A stretch of 42,117 nt of DNA. Origin: a virus. Position 1 is the first letter of the stretch. Each line of letters opens with the position of its first letter. Shown piece after piece: positions 32,277 through 40,156 of the stretch. The position numbers were made by a program, and so were the translations under genes. The stretch is taken from IMG/VR virus record IMGVR_UViG_3300025326_000087, positions 1-42,117 of that record; one strand, written 5' to 3'. Under the pieces are notes generated by a model. The model searched no databases and had not been told where the DNA came from. It saw only the letters and a program-made list of their open reading frames with translations.

Positions 32277-32918
32277 CTACAGACTCCCAAAGAAATCACG
32301 AGTCCATCCACTCAAACTTCTCACCTTGATTTTGAAGTCGGGAAGGCGTTGCATCTCGTGTATGAGTTGCTCACGAACGCCTTTATCACTACCAGCAGAG
32401 CCCGCGCCGTACTCAAAATCGGCACGTGCCTCAGCCTCGAAAAATCGTCGCGTACGATTTCCAGGGCATCCACAGAGGATTATGAGCGAGGCGCCCATAA
32501 TGTGGGCAATTTGCATTGCAAAGTAGCCCGAAACAGCAAACAACGGAGTAAGCCCGGTCCACACATGATCGATGAAAGATCGTCGATCGATCGCATGATA
32601 TTGTGTCTTCTCCGCCGCGTGTGGGTGGAGCCATCGAACAGCTTTCCACGCTCCAAGATTGTCAGTGTGAAGAGAGACCCAGTGATCAAGGCGATCAAGG
32701 TACATGCCAATGTCGTTGACGCCGAACACAACCGCATTGGGATATTTTATCAATGCGAAGCGCGCTTCATCAAAGACGCCATCGGCGTTACCACAAACTA
32801 TAGCGGGACGGTCTTGTAGAGTACCCACAAGGTCTCCGACAAGACCGCCCCCACTATAGCCAGCAGCCTCCCACGTGGACCCGTAGGTGCCCATAGAGGC
32901 TGCATTTCTGTTGGTCAC
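32277..32918 (-). CDS. Rossmann-like protein, possible glycosyltransferase relative
   Basis: 213 residues from a GTG preceded by GGGAG. A strand-loop RPAIVCGNADGVFDE is followed by AVVFGVNDIGMYLDRLDHWVS and, later, AMQIAHIMGASLIILCGCP. This order resembles DUF115/MptE-like and sialyltransferase-like (GT42-type) Rossmann proteins. The catalytic residues cannot be assigned with confidence. It lies between decoration and accessory genes of the head block. Confidence 0.5.
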   Translation of the reverse strand: MTNRNAASMGTYGSTWEAAGYSGGGLVGDLVGTLQDRPAIVCGNADGVFDEARFALIKYPNAVVFGVNDIGMYLDRLDHWVSLHTDNLGAWKAVRWLHPHAAEKTQYHAIDRRSFIDHVWTGLTPLFAVSGYFAMQIAHIMGASLIILCGCPGNRTRRFFEAEARADFEYGAGSAGSDKGVREQLIHEMQRLPDFKIKVRSLSGWTRDFFGSL

Positions 32919-32919
32919 A

Positions 32920-33402
32920 TTACGCTCCCGGCACCACCCAGAAGACGCCCTTGAAAATCTTGCCTACGACCGGACTCGCTCCACGGTACTCCGCGAGTAC
33001 AATCGTGTCTGCCGTGGGCTTGTAGTTCTGACCAGCGAAGGCCAAACCTACGTGTTTGAAGTCACTTCCTAGCGGACTCCCAGCCGCCGTGTAAAGTTCG
33101 GTTGCGATCATGTAGCGATCGTCATCACCCGAATCACCAAGCTGGAGAGTGCCGTTCGTACCGGCAGAGGCCCAAACGGCGTTGGCTGAAATCTCCAACC
33201 CAACGACCATGCAGTTCGCGGGAAGCACACAGAGATTGACGGTGTCACGCACGCCCGCGCTCGCGCCTCCTGTCTCACCAGAGACCACCGTATGTTGAAA
33301 GGGGATTGGGTAGGCACGCCCACCAACATCGCGAGCGTCTCCCAGGTATTTATTCACGTGTAGCTTCGTGTAAAGCGTCGAGTTCCGATTTGTGACTGTC
33401 AT
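32920..33402 (-). CDS. Probable head decoration protein, 160 aa
   Basis: It directly follows the major capsid gene, separated by a stem-loop, with AGGAGGATAGGCA as ribosome site. The product is beta-rich without enzyme motifs (PANCMVVGLEISANAVW, KPTADTIVLAEYRG, IFKGVFWVVPGA). Position and character fit a capsid decoration or cement protein made in large amounts. Confidence 0.62.
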   Translation of the reverse strand: MTVTNRNSTLYTKLHVNKYLGDARDVGGRAYPIPFQHTVVSGETGGASAGVRDTVNLCVLPANCMVVGLEISANAVWASAGTNGTLQLGDSGDDDRYMIATELYTAAGSPLGSDFKHVGLAFAGQNYKPTADTIVLAEYRGASPVVGKIFKGVFWVVPGA

Positions 33403-33413
33403 TGCCTATCCTC

Positions 33414-33432
33414 CTGGGGCTGTTAGCCCCAG
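33414..33432 (-). terminator. Stem-loop after the capsid gene (leaky terminator or mRNA stabiliser)
   Basis: CTGGGGCT and AGCCCCAG form a perfect 8-bp stem with a 3-base loop, starting 8 bases after the capsid stop codon. There is no T-run, so partial termination or protection of the upstream mRNA 3' end is more likely than full termination. Confidence 0.55.
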
Positions 33433-33439
33433 TTAACTA

Positions 33440-34375
33440 TTAGTTTTCCAACGCGTCTACTTGAACGACGCCACCTTCCCAGACACGAACGGCGGCCTGC
33501 ATCATCACGCTACGGACCTGAATAGAATTGTTCAGATCAGGCCGCTCGTTGATCTTGGTCTGAATGTCACGACCGATCGCGAGACCCGCCGCACTACGGC
33601 AGAAAGCGACGCACGATCGTGTTGTGCTCGCCAACGCCAACATGCGCTGGAGCACACTCACAGAAGGGTCCATGACATCTGCGATCTCGATCCAGTTGAA
33701 GCCTTCCCAGGCAACGCCATTGATAGTGCCACGATCATGGATCTGGTTCTTGGTGAAGTCGCTCGATGACGCCTGAGTGATGGCGAGAATGTCACGAAGC
33801 TGCCCGGGCGAGTAAAGCATGATACGCTCGCCCGCGCCGTTTGGCGCACCGGCCTTGCTGAGCAACTCGTTCGCATTGATGATGCGCGCGAGGTCCATCG
33901 CTGTTGCGGCGCCGATCTTACGGGCCGAAGGCAGAGCCTGCGACCCGTAGGTGACAACACCACTACCACTTGTCACGGCAGCGGTTGTTGCAGATCCTGT
34001 GAGGGCGTCGATGATGTGCTTATCAGCACGACGTCCAAGGGCATACACGATCGTGTTCGTGTAGCCATTCTGTGGGTTCACCATGCTCCGCAGTGTGTGC
34101 TCATCCGACACGAGTACAGCAGCGTCTGAACTCTGTAGGGTGACCGCCCTACGAGAGTGCTCGGGATTGAGGATCTTGGTCTGCCCAAATGGACTGATCA
34201 CATCGTTGGCAATGACGTTGCCCAGACGCTCGAAGTGGTCGATCGCTGCGTTCACATCTCGATGCACCATACCAGGGTCGATGAGATTCTCTAGGAGAGA
34301 ACCCCTCTGCTGGTAAGTGAGCAGAAGCTGATCGTGAAACCTGTAAACCCATGCTTGGTCAACTGTTACGGGCAT
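33440..34375 (-). CDS. Major capsid protein (HK97-fold type)
   Basis: 311 residues, beginning PVTVDQAWVYRFHDQLLLTY and containing ALGRRADKHIIDALTG, the segment LARIINANELLSKAGAP and a C-terminal RSVMMQAAVRVWEGGVVQVDA, all typical of podovirus major capsid proteins. GGCGGAGGATACGAAC is the ribosome site. It follows scaffold and small genes and is flanked by stem-loops on both sides, as expected for the most abundant late protein. Confidence 0.85.
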   Translation of the reverse strand: MPVTVDQAWVYRFHDQLLLTYQQRGSLLENLIDPGMVHRDVNAAIDHFERLGNVIANDVISPFGQTKILNPEHSRRAVTLQSSDAAVLVSDEHTLRSMVNPQNGYTNTIVYALGRRADKHIIDALTGSATTAAVTSGSGVVTYGSQALPSARKIGAATAMDLARIINANELLSKAGAPNGAGERIMLYSPGQLRDILAITQASSSDFTKNQIHDRGTINGVAWEGFNWIEIADVMDPSVSVLQRMLALASTTRSCVAFCRSAAGLAIGRDIQTKINERPDLNNSIQVRSVMMQAAVRVWEGGVVQVDALEN

Positions 34376-34507
34376 TGTTCGTATCCTCCGCCTTTTCGAT
34401 CATGTGAAGGCGGTGGGCTGTCCGCACATTGCGGACCCAACCTTGCGCGTACGCCGCGCCTTGCGACAGCAAACAGAGCCGGACCTGCTGTACGGCTTCC
34501 CGACTCC
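34376..34507 (-). promoter_or_regulatory. Capsid-gene leader with two hairpins
   Basis: In the minus-strand direction there is GTCCGCA-atg-TGCGGAC (7-bp stem) and, closer to the capsid start, CCGCCTT...AAGGCGG (7-bp arms) that would cover part of the GGCGGAGG ribosome site. This could be an RNA-processing or translational control leader. I saw no promoter with both boxes. Confidence 0.45.
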
Positions 34508-34669
34508 TCATTTCCCTCTTCGCACTTCTCGCTCGTACTTTCGCACTACTTCGTAAGGCATACCTACGATACGAGCGATCTCGTCGGTAGAGCGTCCCTC
34601 GCGCGCGAGGTTTTTGATAGCCTCGACAATGCGAGGATGCTCAACATCCACGCCTTGATATTCACTCAT
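34508..34669 (-). CDS. Small helix-turn-helix protein, 53 aa
   Basis: The ATG at 34669 overlaps the stop of the gene before it. Residues 14-45 read as a homeodomain-like HTH: VEAIKNLAREGRSTDEIARI followed by VGMPYEVVRKY. The core LAR-G-S--EIA---G-P is shared with the HTH protein at 39829-39981, so the two may be paralogues. It could regulate the capsid gene that follows. Confidence 0.65.
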   Translation of the reverse strand: MSEYQGVDVEHPRIVEAIKNLAREGRSTDEIARIVGMPYEVVRKYEREVRRGK

Positions 34670-34794
34670 CTGTGTGCCCCTGTGATCTTGCCCGCATTGA
34701 CGCTCGCGTAAAAAACGGACTTCGCTTTCTTCTCACTTCCGTACTCTTTCATCATGCTCGCGAGAATTGTCTTACCCTTTTTTGTAAGTGGCAT
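34666..34794 (-). CDS. Small conserved phage-type protein, 42 aa
   Basis: The peptide starts MPLTKKGKTILASMMKEYG and ends AGKITGAHR. Short proteins with this KKG...EYG...FYAS.NAGKITG pattern are frequent in phage head operons; function unknown. Coupled to the next gene by ATGA. Confidence 0.65.
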   Translation of the reverse strand: MPLTKKGKTILASMMKEYGSEKKAKSVFYASVNAGKITGAHR

Positions 34795-34795
34795 G

Positions 34796-35632
34796 TCACA
34801 CCTCCACCTTGGCATCACCATATGCCTTTTTGTACAACCCCTCCACGTACTCAAGGGTGGCCTTATCGCGTTGCCAGTAGAGCTTGTTACGAGGGTTCTG
34901 AGGATTGGACATAATGTCTGCAACTTCCTTGCGAACATCCTCACCAGAGAGTGCGCCACCACTAGAACTACCAGCAAGCACACTTGAATCTTGTGCGGCG
35001 AAAGGTGCGAGTCGCATGAGTACCGACAGAAAACCAGGATGGTTTCCAAGACCCGTTTCCTCGAAGAACGCAAGTTCTTCGGGCGTTTTGAAGATAGCAC
35101 TCGTAAGTCGCTTTGCGAGTTCAGCACGTTCCTCGAATTTATCTCCGTGCTCGGTACGAAGAGTCTTCATACCCTCCTCAACAGAAGTTTGGAGAGCGCG
35201 CCGCGCACCAAGAAGAGATTCAACGTGAAGTTGCATCAACTCTGGAACAGCCGCTTTCGGAACGCCGTGTTTGTGCAGTACGGTGGCGTAACGTTTTGCC
35301 CGATCGTCGTCCCACGCAAGACCATCTGGCAAGTCCGACGGTTTGACCACACCATATTCGTCGGGCGAAGCCGGTGGCGCATCTAGGAGACCTGATTTGT
35401 AAAGTGTTGGGAGGTGTGTCTTCCGCCATTCCTGGACCCCTTCGGGGCCATTGACTTTCACAGGAATGCGAGCCCCAACCTCACGATGCGCGTCATAGGC
35501 AGTTCGAACGAAGGTTGGAAAATCACGTGCCTCCTTCACAAAAGATGTCTCGCGAAGAGGCAGGGGCTTTCCATCTACTTCGACGGAAAGTGTATCAGGA
35601 AGCTGTGCGAGCAATGTTGAGTCAAGAGGCAT
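34796..35632 (-). CDS. Scaffolding protein
   Basis: 278 residues, acidic and helical, located between portal and major capsid protein. The middle has long charged helices (ELMQLHVESLLGARRALQ and EERAELAKRLTSAIF); the C-terminal 40 residues, after a Ser/Gly linker, are a basic helical segment (RDKATLEYVEGLYKKAY), where scaffolds usually bind the capsid protein. Homology is inferred from position and build. Confidence 0.75.
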   Translation of the reverse strand: MPLDSTLLAQLPDTLSVEVDGKPLPLRETSFVKEARDFPTFVRTAYDAHREVGARIPVKVNGPEGVQEWRKTHLPTLYKSGLLDAPPASPDEYGVVKPSDLPDGLAWDDDRAKRYATVLHKHGVPKAAVPELMQLHVESLLGARRALQTSVEEGMKTLRTEHGDKFEERAELAKRLTSAIFKTPEELAFFEETGLGNHPGFLSVLMRLAPFAAQDSSVLAGSSSGGALSGEDVRKEVADIMSNPQNPRNKLYWQRDKATLEYVEGLYKKAYGDAKVEV

Positions 35633-35906
35633 TTGGCAGCTCCTCTACGAGCACATATTTATGCGGACGCTCGCCTAGGTCAATGTTTTCCAAGATTTCC
35701 TGCACGACAGTACGACGCGCATTGAGTACAAGAGCTGTGTTAGGATCAACACCACCGTAGGTGGTAAAATAAATGTTGTCTAGCAAATGTCGAAGCACGC
35801 GCTGTCCATCTGGGGTTGAGAACGTCGCGTGGTAAGATTTTGCTAGGTCGGTCTCAATCGTTCGAGACCACTTAGGCCCTAGCCATCTAGCGAGTGTTTT
35901 GAGCAC
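35622..35906 (-). CDS. Bbp19-like small phage protein, 94 aa
   Basis: The pattern YHATFSTPDGQRVLRHLLDN is characteristic of the Bbp19 family first named in Bordetella phage BPP-1, found next to portal genes. The function is unknown. It overlaps both the portal gene and the scaffold gene, so all three are translated together. Confidence 0.72.
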   Translation of the reverse strand: MLKTLARWLGPKWSRTIETDLAKSYHATFSTPDGQRVLRHLLDNIYFTTYGGVDPNTALVLNARRTVVQEILENIDLGERPHKYVLVEELPNAS

Positions 35907-37551
35907 CTTGTGCTCCTGACATCATCTTTAACATTGGTGCTGCCTTGCCCGCCGCACCCGCTACTTGTTCCATTTGAGCAAGCATGTTTTCGCGTTCATC
36001 TTGTTCCTGTCGCGCGGCGCGTAGTGCGATGATCTCACGATCATTGCGTTGCCACTTCGCGGGCACACCGCGAATGTCGAGGACGCCATCCGCCGCTTTG
36101 TCGGGGTCGAGGCGATCCAAGGTCTGGGGAAAAAGTTGCGCTAGCGGTGCGAGATCTGCAATTGCCATTGTGAGCGCCTCAACATCACCAGCGCGCTGTG
36201 CCTTGGCAATGGGATTTTGGAAGATCACATCGATCTGTCCGTCCGTTTGATATATCTCATCGGGTGGGGGACTAAAAGCCCCGGCCTGTATCTGGACGTC
36301 AAAGGTAATGTCGATTACTCGATGGAGGTACTCCCACTCCAAACGACCATACACGGGACCAAGCAATCTAAACAAGAGTTCAATCTTCTTGGCGAACTCA
36401 AAAGCCGTCATCTCACTCTTTTCAACTTGAAGGAGCTGACGGATCGCATCTACGTAGAAAATTTCACGTATGGAACGTCGGAGCTCCTCTTCATTAAGAT
36501 GCGAAACCTCGGGGCGCGAGCCAGTCTCAAAGGGCATAATCGTATCGCGTATAGGAAGGCCGTGTGTGTTCATGACTGTAGGCCCGCCTGGTGTCAATTT
36601 CAACGTTCCGATCACGCTATCGCTTCGAACAAGAACAGGTGGCCTAATCTTCAGGGCCCAGTCCTCGAGCCCCATCTTTTTGGCGGTGTTAAGTGTCCAA
36701 GTATCAGGAAAGGCGAGATCGCCCCTTCCTCGACCATATACTTCACCTGGGGTCTTGTGATAACGAGGGACCGCCGCGGGAAAAGTGACATAACCACTTT
36801 CGTGAACTACGATCTTTGATTCTAGTTCAATCCAACAAGAGGCCCAAGGCATGCCCTGCGAGCCCGCGCCTTGCTCAGACACGGGTCGAGGGTAGATTGC
36901 ATGGATAAACGTGTAACGCTTATCCGGTTGTGTTTTGACTGCCTCACGTAACGCCTCAGGCGTACGATCGCGCCACTGATCATATGCAACACGTGCTGTG
37001 AGGGAGAACTCTCTGAATGCTGTATCTACAAGACCATCAGGTCCCTCTGCGATCACAAAACGCCCTGTTTTTTCAGCGTGGAAATAAAATCCCCGGAACC
37101 CCCGCATGACACGGTTCACGGGTTGGGGCGCTTCCTCAGTCAAGAGAAAGCCTGTTCCAAACCCTCCGTAGTCAATTAGGGATTCTGGGCCCTCAGCGTA
37201 GAATAGTGACGCCGAGAGGCGTTTGAGAGTGCGATCGCGACACTCTTCGAGCCATTCTCTGACTTCATCAGAGGTGCCGATCTCGGGGTCACGAAGTGTA
37301 TATCCAAACCAACGTTGTGAGGGATTGATGATATGACCGGCAATGAACATTGCCATTGTTTCGGCGGCCATCATGGTTGTACTATCGTACACACCTGTTG
37401 TCTGTTTGGAGCCAGGAGACCATTGTGTAGTGATACCCACACGTGAAGGGGCAATGAATGGTGCCATTGTTTCCCAACGAGCGTCAAAAGTAGAACGCTC
37501 GCTTTTCAGGCGTTGGTAACGCTTCACAATCTCTGGACCATTCACGGCCAT
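35887..37551 (-). CDS. Head-tail connector (portal), podovirus type
   Basis: 554 residues, near the 536 of T7 gp8. The N-terminal part (RYQRLKSERSTFDARWETMA, followed by YDSTTMMAAETMAMFIAGHI) and WFGYTLRD are typical of the Head-tail_con family. It forms the ring through which DNA enters and leaves the head. It stands just after the terminase and a small Pro-rich gene. The C-terminus (about 515-554) is Gln/Met/Ala-rich. Confidence 0.9.
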   Translation of the reverse strand: MAVNGPEIVKRYQRLKSERSTFDARWETMAPFIAPSRVGITTQWSPGSKQTTGVYDSTTMMAAETMAMFIAGHIINPSQRWFGYTLRDPEIGTSDEVREWLEECRDRTLKRLSASLFYAEGPESLIDYGGFGTGFLLTEEAPQPVNRVMRGFRGFYFHAEKTGRFVIAEGPDGLVDTAFREFSLTARVAYDQWRDRTPEALREAVKTQPDKRYTFIHAIYPRPVSEQGAGSQGMPWASCWIELESKIVVHESGYVTFPAAVPRYHKTPGEVYGRGRGDLAFPDTWTLNTAKKMGLEDWALKIRPPVLVRSDSVIGTLKLTPGGPTVMNTHGLPIRDTIMPFETGSRPEVSHLNEEELRRSIREIFYVDAIRQLLQVEKSEMTAFEFAKKIELLFRLLGPVYGRLEWEYLHRVIDITFDVQIQAGAFSPPPDEIYQTDGQIDVIFQNPIAKAQRAGDVEALTMAIADLAPLAQLFPQTLDRLDPDKAADGVLDIRGVPAKWQRNDREIIALRAARQEQDERENMLAQMEQVAGAAGKAAPMLKMMSGAQGAQNTR

Positions 37552-37552
37552 G

Positions 37553-37759
37553 TCAAGAACCCATCGTATCTCGAAGCGCAGGATTCGCTTGGGAGAGAAG
37601 CTGCGTACTCAAAATAGTAGAGCGGAAGCCACGTGCAGACTTTCGACGCCGCGCCGCTTCCGCGGCGGCCTCTTGAACTGCACGGTCTTCCTCTTTGGGA
37701 GGTGGCGGTGGAGGAGGAGGTGGCGAGGGCATTTTTGGCGAACTAAACAAGCCGGCCAT
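37553..37759 (-). CDS. Proline-run protein, 68 aa
   Basis: Residues 11-21 include nine consecutive Pro, followed by a charged Ala-rich helix (EEDRAVQEAAAEAARRR) and a C-terminal TILSTQLLSQ. Such proteins between terminase and portal are common in phages and may be minor head proteins. It overlaps the terminase gene by 17 bases. Confidence 0.6.
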   Translation of the reverse strand: MAGLFSSPKMPSPPPPPPPPPKEEDRAVQEAAAEAARRRKSARGFRSTILSTQLLSQANPALRDTMGS

Positions 37760-39107
37760 GTATGCCTCCTACGGTTCGCGGGTCGAATTCTGTTTCCACC
37801 TTTAACTCGCCACCCTGACCTGCGTAGAATTCAAGGGGGTCAAAGCCACCAACAACACCTGTTCGGAGAGCATCAGCACCGTGAGAATACTCGTCATGGC
37901 GAGGTTGAACACGAAACGTTTTTAACGTCTCGTCCCATTCTCGAGCATATCTCTCTAAACAAGTAATGCCCCGAGCGCATTTGATTTCGTCAAAGACGAA
38001 ACGTGAGAATATCTGGCGTGTGCTATCAATGCCAGCCTGCACAGGGATCTTGCGAGCAACACCCACGCCGCGAAAACCGAGAGAACTAAACAAATCTTCA
38101 GCAGACCAACGAGCATCGTGTGGGAGAATCAATCTCCCATACATGTAGGGTTTGTGCTCACGTAGCACACGTGCGTAGTGTTGGGCACCTTTCTGATTAT
38201 CTTCATGATAGTCAATGAACAGAATTTGCTGCCCTAGGCGTTGGTAGAACCACATAGCAGTTGCGTCTGTGACGCCGATATCCCAACAAGTGCCCACAGG
38301 AAGGTTAACAGTGTAAGGCACACGCGTGATGCGATTGTCGAGGCGCGCAAGAGCGACGAGATCACCGTAGATCGTACCGTGGAGGAAGCCCTTGAAGGAA
38401 CAGTAGTATTCACGTTGGATATTCTCTTCGCGCTGACCCTGTTTGCGAAGCTCCTCGATCTCCTCTCGAGAGATCACAGGGCCACCAGACTCGCCTACTG
38501 CGTCACGGCGCGTGTCATCTATTGTGAGGAGTTGCGCGAACCACTCTGGAGACTCTTTTGCATAGTTATAAAGTTTGAAGCCGTGACCTTCGTCTTTAGG
38601 TGTGTAAACGAAAGCTGCCCACCCACCGTTCTCCGCGAGAACTGGAGAAAGTGTGTCCCATGCCTCGGAGAGCATGAAAGAGTATTCACTAAAGACGATC
38701 CCGATGGGGTTGGGGCCGCGCAAGCGCTCGATTGCCTCAGTGCTATCAGCACCCATGATTTGCCACACAGATCCGTTTATCAAACGGATTTGCATCTCTG
38801 TTTCGTTACGACTATGAACGAGTTCAGGCGGGAACATAGAGAGCATCGGAACGGGGCGCTCAATACCGTTAGTATTCTCGTGGACGATATTGTCCCAGAG
38901 GTCACGTCGGCCCTGGTTGAGAGAAGGGAAGACGTGGAAATAGACACCCACGCGTTCTAGCATTTCGGTGAGGGTAATGGCAAGCCACGTACGATCCTTA
39001 CCAGCTCGGCGGTGCCACACACTCACAAAACGTTTACAGCCCGCGCGGCGTGCCACGAGAGGCGCGCGCTGATAGGAACGTAGTCGGAAGTGGTCACGTG
39101 TGGTCAT
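37743..39107 (-). CDS. terL: Terminase large subunit
   Basis: 454 residues. The ATPase part has the Walker A variant WHRRAGKDRT (31-40) and a Walker B-like IGIVFSEYSF with catalytic Glu; the nuclease part has CWDIGVTDATAMWF (first Asp), a central LPHDARW and a C-terminal HDEYSHGADALR. The protein cuts concatemers and drives packaging. It overlaps the preceding gene by ATGA. Confidence 0.92.
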   Translation of the reverse strand: MTTRDHFRLRSYQRAPLVARRAGCKRFVSVWHRRAGKDRTWLAITLTEMLERVGVYFHVFPSLNQGRRDLWDNIVHENTNGIERPVPMLSMFPPELVHSRNETEMQIRLINGSVWQIMGADSTEAIERLRGPNPIGIVFSEYSFMLSEAWDTLSPVLAENGGWAAFVYTPKDEGHGFKLYNYAKESPEWFAQLLTIDDTRRDAVGESGGPVISREEIEELRKQGQREENIQREYYCSFKGFLHGTIYGDLVALARLDNRITRVPYTVNLPVGTCWDIGVTDATAMWFYQRLGQQILFIDYHEDNQKGAQHYARVLREHKPYMYGRLILPHDARWSAEDLFSSLGFRGVGVARKIPVQAGIDSTRQIFSRFVFDEIKCARGITCLERYAREWDETLKTFRVQPRHDEYSHGADALRTGVVGGFDPLEFYAGQGGELKVETEFDPRTVGGIHGRLV

Positions 39108-39529
39108 TCGTCGTCCGAGAATAACTCATCCTCGATCGCCACCCGACTGAGGGCGAGCGCCTCGACACATTCTTCAGCAGGTGAAGGCCCGACGGGAAGG
39201 GCGCCCTGTGTCTCCACCACGCCGACAACAATGCGAATAACACCCGTGCTCGGGTCAACCTCAAGGGCCACACCGGGCGTGCTTCGCAAGCTCTCACGTT
39301 CACGGCTATACAGACCGGCGAGAGAGAATATCTGGTCAGCCGCTTGAAGCTGAACAGCATGGTCATCTACATCACGCTTGTCAGTAACTCGCCCCCTGAA
39401 ACTGAAGAACTTAGTCTCGCGCGCGTGCAGCTTTGATGCTGTGGTCTTTAGTGCCTCGTTCACGAGTTCTCGGGGAACAAGAATGCCCCGGAGCATTTCG
39501 TGACGCACCTTCTCAACAGACAAAGCCAT
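39104..39529 (-). CDS. Possible terminase accessory/small subunit with acidic tail
   Basis: 141 residues from the ATG at 39529, directly before terL, the usual place of a small terminase subunit, though no HTH is visible. The middle reads as alternating helices and strands (HAVQLQAADQIFSLAGLY, IRIVVGVVET). It ends IEDELFSDDE, close to the tails of the proteins at 636 and 6078. Copy 5 of the 15-bp motif encodes PSPAE here. Confidence 0.5.
   Translation of the reverse strand: MALSVEKVRHEMLRGILVPRELVNEALKTTASKLHARETKFFSFRGRVTDKRDVDDHAVQLQAADQIFSLAGLYSRERESLRSTPGVALEVDPSTGVIRIVVGVVETQGALPVGPSPAEECVEALALSRVAIEDELFSDDE
39172..39186 (-). repeat. 15-bp dispersed motif, copy 5
   Basis: On the minus strand CTTCACCTGCTGAAG, identical to copy 4, inside the coding sequence of the gene at 39104-39529. 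It points toward the genome centre, as copy 4 does. Confidence 0.75.
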
Positions 39530-39536
39530 AGGGAGA

Positions 39537-39860
39537 TTATCCGGCAAAATCCACCTCAAGGAACCTACCTATTCCAGTTAGGAGGTGACGATCGCGTTTG
39601 AGTCCCGTACGACGAGGCCCTCCGGATTTGAGGATTATCCCCCGAATCTTTAGGCACTCAGACTCACGCAGCATCCGGCACGCGGGGTTTCCTTTACCAG
39701 TTGCTTCATGATACATTGTGTGCCAGAGTGGTGGGTCAAACTCAGAGGCGCGTCGCGAGAGAATGTGTTCGAGAACAATCTTCGAACAGGGAATGAGCTC
39801 CACTGCAACATCTAACGAGTAGAGGGGCTCAAGAGGCACGGACAAGCTCCGCTGCTGCAA
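39537..39860 (-). CDS. MerR/excisionase-like HTH protein, 107 aa
   Basis: Residues 12-75 read YSLDVAVELIPCSKIVLEHI, then FDPPLWHTMYHE and CRMLRESECLKIRGIIL, the pattern of MerR-like or excisionase-type HTH domains found in many phages near the terminase. It could be the DNA-recognising small terminase or a regulator. It starts inside the end of the previous HTH gene; the next gene is 7 bases on. Confidence 0.6.
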   Translation of the reverse strand: MQQRSLSVPLEPLYSLDVAVELIPCSKIVLEHILSRRASEFDPPLWHTMYHEATGKGNPACRMLRESECLKIRGIILKSGGPRRTGLKRDRHLLTGIGRFLEVDFAG

Positions 39861-39981
39861 GTGGCGATTTGAGAATTACCGCGAGGGCGGCAACAGGAAT
39901 GCCTGTCACGGTGGCGATCTCCAGGAGCGAAGTTCCGCGCCGCGCAAGTTGCAAAACTTGAAGATGCACGCCCGGCTTCAT
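39829..39981 (-). CDS. First late-operon gene: small HTH protein, apparently leaderless
   Basis: 50 residues from the ATG at 39981 (52 if the ATG two codons earlier is used). Residues 3-36 form an HTH: VHLQVLQLARRGTSLLEIATV followed by TGIPVAALAVIL when split in two, close to the HTH at 34508-34669. No ribosome site precedes it; the promoter at 39989-40018 would start RNA at or within a base or two of the ATG. It may control its own operon or the right-arm operators. Confidence 0.6.
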   Translation of the reverse strand: MKPGVHLQVLQLARRGTSLLEIATVTGIPVAALAVILKSPLAAAELVRAS

Positions 39982-39988
39982 AGTCATA

Positions 39989-40018
39989 ATGATAGCACAG
40001 GGGGCGCGCGCGAGTCAA
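39989..40018 (-). promoter_or_regulatory. Sigma70-like promoter of the late operon
   Basis: On the minus strand TTGACT (40018-40013) and TATCAT (39994-39989) are 18 bases apart. The start point would fall near 39982, next to the ATG of the first late gene. The spacer is very G+C-rich (cgcgcgcg...), which may make the promoter weak without an activator. Confidence 0.6.
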
Positions 40019-40156
40019 GAGTTATTTTTGCTTTATACCATGCGTACTTAGGGGGCGCGCCCGCAGGGCGCGGCGCTTGCGCCGACAGAAAGTCTGAAAA
40101 GGGAAAAATCCGATTTTCTGCGTGAGGTGGACGGCAATTTTCATGCCAAGTCGAGA

